64,000 nucleotides of DNA, taken from the NCBI RefSeq assembly GCF_003144195.1, contig NW_020290008.1, forward strand, positions 124,001 to 188,000. Direction: 5' to 3'. Under the pieces are notes generated by a model. The model saw nothing but the letters and a program-made list of their open reading frames with translations. It did not search any database and was not told the origin of the DNA. This DNA is from Ceraceosorus guamensis. Taxonomy: Eukaryota > Basidiomycota > Exobasidiomycetes > Ceraceosorales > Ceraceosoraceae. A program made the position numbers and the translations under genes. Of this stretch, positions 58,374-64,000 are shown piece by piece (positions within the stretch are counted from its first letter, which is position 1; each line of letters opens with the position of its first letter).

Positions 58374-59318
58374 TCAGAGGTTCTGAGACTTGTAGAGAAT
58401 CAGATCGCTGGTCTCGGGCTTGGGCTCTCCAGCAAAAAGAACACCAGTCTTTGCGCGGAAGTTGAAACCGAACTTCTTCTTGCCGTTGCTCTTGGAGGCT
58501 GGAGAAATGACATAGTTGGTGTTGTCGTAGGCTGATGAGGCAGAGACGGGGACAGATACGGCCACGATGAGCGCGAGCTGCGATGTGACACCTCATGCGA
58601 GCAAGGCATCCTTATCCCCTTTCCTCCAGACAACGCCCACTCACTCAGTCCGTTCTTGGCGCTCTTGGTCAAGCGCCAGAATGTGTTCTCAATCTCGGCA
58701 TCGTCGGAGACAGGGCAAGGCTTGGCAACAAAGTTCCACTGAGCGGCGTTCTCTGCTGGCGTGAAGGGAAGGGGGGAGAGGTGGAGGGTCAGGGGGCAGA
58801 GTACCTCACGCAGGCTGCACACCATCTTGGGCGTCACTGTCGAGAGCTGATGGTGGTTGCCGTGCCCATTCCAAGACCCATGGCATCCCTACTACGCCTG
58901 TATCCTCCGCCTAAGACGTGGAGCGGGTAATGAATCACTCACTGGTGGACTTTGTGCGCGTCAGGCAGGTGCCGCGCTCGGTCTTCAGCTGACCGTAAAA
59001 GTCGCCCTCTGCGGACTTTGAGTTCTGCAAGCCCATGTACTTGCTCTCGCAAGAGCTGAAAGTCAATTTCTGGCCATCCTTTCCAACTCTAATCACGGCA
59101 GCGAGCCTGGCTCCGTTCTGCTTCATGGGGCTCAACCAGAGTCCTTGCAGCTGTTGACGCTCCAGGCGAAGAGTCCATTGGCCTGCTGCGAGGGGCTTGC
59201 AGCTGACTTGCGAAGACGATGTCGAGACTGCGTCTGCTTGAGTTGGTGTGATGGGCATGGCCAAGGCCATGCCTGCCGCAACTACGGCGAGCAGGGTGAC
59301 GCGAAGAGATGCCAGCAT
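58374..59318 (-). CDS. Small secreted protein with four cysteines
   Basis: Three exons: 59318-58943, 58755-58645 and 58531-58374, 214 aa. Clear signal peptide 'MLASLRVTLLAVVAAGMALA', cleaved near residue 20-30. The mature part has four Cys (about 40, 90, 118 and 139) that could form two disulphides, alternating short beta-like strands ('GQWTLRLERQQLQGLWLSP', 'AAVIRVGKDGQKLTFSSCES', 'AQWNFVAKPCPVSDDAEIEN') and a C-terminus 'FGFNFRAKTGVLFAGEPKPE'. No transmembrane segment or GPI signal. I do not recognise a named family. In a plant-associated smut relative this would be an effector or cell-surface candidate, by inference only. The exon 2 acceptor is a CAGCAG tandem, so two isoforms differing by one codon are possible. 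Confidence 0.83.
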
Positions 59319-61784
59319 ATTGAGCGCGAGTGTGGGATGTGTGTCGATTTCGGAACAGAATTAGGGCTGTTGATCTCGCAATAATTCCCAAGAAGGAGTG
59401 ACGAGATAGGCTCTAGCGTGGAAAACGTAAGAATGAACGTGGGTGAGGGTTCCGAGGACAGCGTCGAGGCGAGACTCTGGGTCGGCAGCGGTCAGTGAAG
59501 CTTTAAGAGTGAGAGCGAGTCGTGTCGCGAGTCTGCACAGGTCGTCGTCGCTGCGATGCTCGATGTTGGGGATTGTTCACCGTCAAGATCTCTGACAAGG
59601 GTGAATATTGTAGATGGAGAGTGATGGGCGGAAATGAGGGTCAGGAGTGTATTGAGTTCACTATACTCAGAACCAACTATACTCTGACTGGTGACTAGCC
59701 GCCGTTGACGATTTGCACGTCAGATGAGGCGTGCCCGCGACAGTACGCCCCTTACCACGCAGGCAGGCAGGCACTTTGACAGTGCATGCCTGTCCCACAC
59801 ATGCCGCCCTGCGCGCGTAAAAACGCGCTGCGTTCATTTGGCTTGATTGCCGCTGGTCTGATGCCGCAGCGTGGGTCTCGTAAATGCAATAAGCGGTTGG
59901 GCGCACACGGCAATCTACATCACAGCACACTTGTACACAACATGCAGCGGGCTGGCAGACAAGTCGCGGCGCGAGATCGACGTGGGCGGCGTTTCGCAGC
60001 TTGTACGGATAGCTTATGCAGCATGCAATTATATATAGCGCGTCGAGCGCGCGTAGTGTGCGGCGTACATCCGCGTTATACCTACCCACAGGCACCGACA
60101 CATCACATCAGAGATCACCAGCATCAGGGTAGCGACATTGGTGATTGCAGAGCAGGCCGCGCAGCGCAGCGCACGTGTTGAGATAGCACACTCACTTCGT
60201 GCTATAATCCAAAGAAGCCGGCTGCCTGAGATGATGGGTGATCCTGACAGGCGGTGGAACACCATCGCCGTTCGTCTCTGCTGCACTCAGGCCGCAATAT
60301 GGCCAGCAGCGCTATAGCTGTGTGCAGCATGTCTCGTCGTGCAAGGTGCAGGGACAAAGTCATTCGTTAATCATTGCATGATGACCGCACGGAGATGCAT
60401 CGCTCACGATGCACCCACCGCGGTACCCCGTGTGAGAAGAAGAAGAGCACCTGCATGCATGCAGCATGGCGAGGTGGCGCCTCATGCTGTATGCATCAGG
60501 TGAGATGTCTGGCAGTCTTGAGTAAAGAAACGACTTGCTTGTATTCCAGATACTTATTGCTGGTCCATCTCGTTTGAGATTTCTGATTGGGATGCTAGCT
60601 CCGCTCAGAACGCCCCGCGCTTTGGCGTGCAGCTCCTCGCATGCCAAGACCGATCGATCAAGATCCGCGCGCGAAAGTCTTGAGTCAACAACAGCAGCTG
60701 CATCGCACTCATCAGACTCTTGACTGGTGACTATCGTGCACCTGATGATGACTCTTGACAGTCTTGAGTCTTGAGAGTCAAGAGTCAGCATGAGTCACAG
60801 TTTTGAGTATATGGTCAGTCGTAAATAGTCGCGAGTCTTGAGTACATGGCGCAGTCAAGAGGTGAGTCTTGAGGGGCTCTGTATTTACCCTTCAGCAGTA
60901 GTAGTCACGCTTTATAAGCACCAGCATGCATCTTTCATCAAGTGCTATACTAATCTAGCCTCAAATAAAAATCACTTTTTTGATTCAAATTCCTGCTGCT
61001 TATACCCTTCAGCCAAAACTATCGCGCGGTGTCACGTGAGTAAGCATCGTTGTTGATTTTGACTAACTTATTGCCTTGCATCACGATCGAGTAGCATTCA
61101 CATTTGAACGCGCTTCGCAACCATGCACCTACCTACCTACCTCTCGACCCCACCTTTGGCTGACGATTTTGCGACTTGTTACTTGACTCTTGACTCGGCT
61201 CGGCTCACCACACGGAAAGACTCTGGTTCGCCTACCTGTACGCACCCCATTGTACCAAGCCACCGCGGCCCTAGCCCACCAGCAAGCAGCAGACTCATCG
61301 CCATAGGCACGGCGAATGTCATCCATGTAGCGCGCATTTTAAGCGTGATCCAGTCCCCACAGAAGTATCGCTCGTTGTTCACGATTCGGGGGTGGTTGAC
61401 CTTAGGCTCGGCGACTGCGCACCATCGCAAGGCGGTACATGTCTCGCCCTGCTCTCGAAACCGAGGGCTAGCACCGCAGATCACCAGCCATCCGTGCGCG
61501 CGTGCTAGCCAAGCGCCATTTGTCAATCCTTCTTTCTTCTAGCCCTGCTGATCAAGGCAGTCATCTAAACACTCGCTCGTCGTGACTGCACACGACAGCC
61601 ACTCTCAATAGGTGAGACTGGGAGCTGTTGCGCGGTATCTCAGCAGCTACAACCTCTGACAATCGGAGCAACTTGTACTCGACCCACACTGTGGTAGGGC
61701 AAGACATCCCAGACCTCTGTCCCCCTTTCTTGGTGTCAGAGAGATCAAAGATACAAGCCGCAGCACTGGTCACTAAAACGCGCG
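59319..61784. other. 2.5 kb repeat-rich gene-free stretch
   Basis: The low end holds the promoter of the secreted-protein gene. The rest has only overlapping ORFs under 145 codons without motifs, a GCAGGCAGGCAGGCA run near 59760, CTACCTACCTACCTACC near 61126, and the GACTCTTGA repeat tract at 60655-60880. No gene seen. Confidence 0.5.
60655..60880. repeat. GACTCTTGA / TCAAGAGTC repeat tract
   Basis: Copies of AGTCTTGAGTCAAC, AGACTCTTGACTGGTGAC, GACTCTTGACAGTCTTGAG, TCTTGAGAGTCAAGAGTCAG and GTCTTGAGTAC within 225 bp, in both orientations. This is a sister word of the AATCACGAAT family; a GACTCTTGAC copy is also seen at about 46388 and a TTGACTCTTGACTCGG copy at about 61182. Confidence 0.65.
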
Positions 61785-63929
61785 ATGGAGATGGATACAG
61801 ACACCACCGTACCGACCTCTCCACCCGCAGGGTCAGCTTTAAAGCCGGAAAACCCGGGCGCAGCACGCCGTCGAGAAGCGGAAGCCTGGCTGGAAACTTT
61901 CTTCCAGAAGAAAGGTATCAGCGCGCTTTTTGACGGGCTCATCACACATTGGAGAAGCTGTGATGGGCCCGGTCACCCACACTGGAGGATGTTCAAAGCC
62001 TCTGCGAAGTTGATTCTCGGTATGATCCATGCACATGGCATCGAGGAAGGAGAGCCCGACTCAGTTCGTCGACTGATGCGCGCTGATGGCAGAGAGATTG
62101 AAGGTATTGAGCGGCGCATAGAGACGACAGATGCTCAATGGCTCAAAAGACGCAACGACCGCTTGGAGGATTGGGATTGCTCAAGATGGCACGTGCTGAA
62201 CTCGCTCTGTACGCTGCCGCAGAGTAATCCAGCCATCAATTCACAAAGGCTAGAGCTGGATTATGACAAGCTTCAGCGGGAATTCTACGACCAAAGCTTT
62301 CTGGGCGACCACGACGCCACCTTTGCTGACGTCCTAGAAGGCTATGAGCGCCAATTGACCCCAGGACAAAAAGCGGCGGTGGAGGAGATGCCGACGGAGC
62401 AACTGAACCAACCTAGCGAAGGGCAAGGGATGCACAATACAACATCGAAATTCTATCATTCGCGGTCTCTTGCCATCGTGCAAAGCAGCGGCACCGGCAA
62501 GTCTCGACTCGTTCAGCAATTAAATGGTCATACTTTTTCAAGACCGGAAGGGGTAGCCGTTCATCTGACCTTTTACCTGTGCTTCCGTCGTAAAGACGAG
62601 GATGGCTTTCCTTACGGCGACTGGAGATTCTACAAGTGGGTATCCGAGGACCTCTTCCATGACAGTGTGCCGCCAGACTTGCGGACGCGCTCGATGCTTC
62701 CAATTCTCTACAATATTCGCTGGATCACGCTCTTCAGAGCCATCTATCGAGCGAGTGCTGAAGAAGTGAGAAAAATCGAAGGCCGCCAGAGCAACGAAAC
62801 GCTTGCGGAGGAGTGGAAGAAGCGTTCCGCAGCTCCTACAGAGGTGCCCGCCGGCTCGCGCCATGAAGCACACCAGTTTGTCCACCTCTATAATCAGACA
62901 GAAGTACAGGCTCAGGATCTTTGGTCGAGCGTCCTCGAGCTTGCGACGAAGTGTAACACCGCGGCTGATCTTCTGGCGGGCGAGCGTAACTTGCTCTCTG
63001 TGGACGCCGAGGAGTTGCGAAAGCTATTGGCACAAACTCACGACGATCAGGTTTGGTTCCACATCTGCTTGGACGAACTAGCTAATGCCAGCTGGTCAGG
63101 TGTCCCGCGGGAGCCAGCCGGCACGACGAACCAATTCGCATGGGTTGAGGATCTGCGCGCTCTCTTTTGCCCCGACGAAAATATCGAGCTTCCACCTCGC
63201 TTTTGGCTCATAATGCTTGGCACCAATGCTAGCTTTTCTGCGCTCAACCCAGCGGTGCACGAAGCTTCATCTTCCCGTATCTCGCGCGGGCAACTAAAAC
63301 ATTTTCCGCCGTACATGCACTGTGTCACCAATGTCTGGCTGGCTAATCATCCCACAGAGCATGCGCAGATCATGCGGGCCTCTCCTTATGCAGCGAGCCG
63401 ACCCCACATCTTAGCATTGTGGGGAAGACCATTGTGGAAATCACTGGTGGAGTACGAAAACCCTCTTCATCCGATACAGGCAGGCGCGCGCCTCGAACTC
63501 TGCGGAATCGGCTTAGCTGTTATACTTGGGAAGCTGCTGCGGCTAAGTTTGCGTGCCCCTGATCTTTCACGATCCAACCTCGACAAGGGAAGACTGTTCG
63601 CGCTGCTGAGTCAACGCATTGAGCTGGACAACGGGTCCGAGCTGGATAGCTTGTACCATCGGCACGCCACCGCAAGCGCGGCGGAACAGAAGAGGCAAGT
63701 AGATCGGCATCTCCGCGTACTATGCGACGCGACCGAAGCAGGAGACGCAGTAGTAACTTACACGATGTGCGAGCCGCTAGTATCTCATATGGCGGCTGCT
63801 GTCATGGGCAATGCAAGCCCGGTCAAACCCGGCGATGACGTGAGAACGCTTTGGGCAACTTGTTGGGACGCACTGCACTCCTTGGTATCGACCCAAGTGA
63901 TTATGACCAGGGGGTCTACGGCGAGATAA
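61785..63929 (+). CDS. Large P-loop NTPase of uncertain family (Crinkler/STAND-like)
   Basis: Single exon, 714 aa. Walker A 'LAIVQSSGTGKSRLVQQLN' (about 229-247, core S-S-G-T-G-K-S) and Walker B 'VWFHICLDELANASW' (D430-E431). The N-terminal 200 residues are helical and charged ('RRREAEAWLETFFQKKG', 'HWRMFKASAKLILGMIHAHG'); the C-terminal part is helical, with 'ALWGRPLWKSLVEYENP', 'GLAVILGKLLRLSLR' and 'LFALLSQRIELDNGSELDSL'. The S-S-G-x-G-K-S-R loop followed by a distant hhhhDE resembles the NTPase module of Crinkler-type proteins and of large, lineage-expanded basidiomycete families. I see no Crinkler header or nuclease motif. Intronless, unlike most neighbours, and isolated beyond a repeat-rich gap. 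Function unknown. Confidence 0.7.
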   Translation: MEMDTDTTVPTSPPAGSALKPENPGAARRREAEAWLETFFQKKGISALFDGLITHWRSCDGPGHPHWRMFKASAKLILGMIHAHGIEEGEPDSVRRLMRADGREIEGIERRIETTDAQWLKRRNDRLEDWDCSRWHVLNSLCTLPQSNPAINSQRLELDYDKLQREFYDQSFLGDHDATFADVLEGYERQLTPGQKAAVEEMPTEQLNQPSEGQGMHNTTSKFYHSRSLAIVQSSGTGKSRLVQQLNGHTFSRPEGVAVHLTFYLCFRRKDEDGFPYGDWRFYKWVSEDLFHDSVPPDLRTRSMLPILYNIRWITLFRAIYRASAEEVRKIEGRQSNETLAEEWKKRSAAPTEVPAGSRHEAHQFVHLYNQTEVQAQDLWSSVLELATKCNTAADLLAGERNLLSVDAEELRKLLAQTHDDQVWFHICLDELANASWSGVPREPAGTTNQFAWVEDLRALFCPDENIELPPRFWLIMLGTNASFSALNPAVHEASSSRISRGQLKHFPPYMHCVTNVWLANHPTEHAQIMRASPYAASRPHILALWGRPLWKSLVEYENPLHPIQAGARLELCGIGLAVILGKLLRLSLRAPDLSRSNLDKGRLFALLSQRIELDNGSELDSLYHRHATASAAEQKRQVDRHLRVLCDATEAGDAVVTYTMCEPLVSHMAAAVMGNASPVKPGDDVRTLWATCWDALHSLVSTQVIMTRGSTAR

Positions 63930-64000
63930 CAGCTCAAGGCTCCTAACCATCTCGAAAGACGCTGCAGAACGTCCCTCCCCCAAGGAGCTCGGGCTGAAAG

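Overview
The window reads as nuclear DNA of a basidiomycete fungus, most likely a smut relative (Ustilaginomycotina). The reasons are short spliceosomal introns (mostly 60-140 nt) with GTGAGT/GTAAGT donors in nearly every gene, fungal housekeeping orthologues, and AATCACGAAT / ATTCGTGATT repeats scattered between genes. That repeat style is familiar to me from smut genomes; this is a recollection, not a database result. Splice models were built by hand from donor/acceptor sites, reading-frame phase and family conservation. I saw no tRNA, rRNA, CRISPR array, telomere repeat or recognisable transposon.

Left part (1-36.4 kb): a gene-dense housekeeping block. In order: an edge-truncated fatty-acid oxygenase (linoleate diol synthase type); a USP10/Ubp3-like deubiquitinase; an R3H-SUZ RNA-binding protein; a HAD phosphatase; fibrillarin; phosphoserine aminotransferase; eIF3a; an SH3BGR/glutaredoxin-like protein with a very long disordered tail; thioredoxin reductase with a mitochondrial presequence; cytochrome c oxidase subunit 5; a METTL26-like methyltransferase; a mitochondrial-carrier-like membrane protein; and succinate dehydrogenase subunit 4. 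RNA and translation functions and mitochondrial functions dominate, but there is no sign of co-regulated clusters.

Middle part (36.4-50.5 kb): after an Asterix-like ER protein comes the most unusual region, an array of nine very small paralogous genes (87-155 aa). Each is a variable Ser/Pro/Lys-rich tail followed by one compact Myb/SANT-like helix-turn-helix. Three minus-strand genes (class B, three exons) alternate with plus-strand genes (class A, four exons) as three head-to-head pairs, followed by three more class A copies. All nine share the first two intron positions and phases. All six class A genes also carry a 10-nt micro-exon that codes for the conserved aromatic pair of the third helix. 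I recognise no described family with this layout.

Right part (50.6-64 kb): a TVP38-type membrane protein with two micro-exons, a charged Arg/Ser-rich nuclear-type protein, an NAD-binding epimerase-like protein, a small secreted four-cysteine protein, then 2.5 kb of repeat-rich gene-free DNA and finally an intronless P-loop NTPase of a type that resembles Crinkler-style or other lineage-expanded fungal NTPases.
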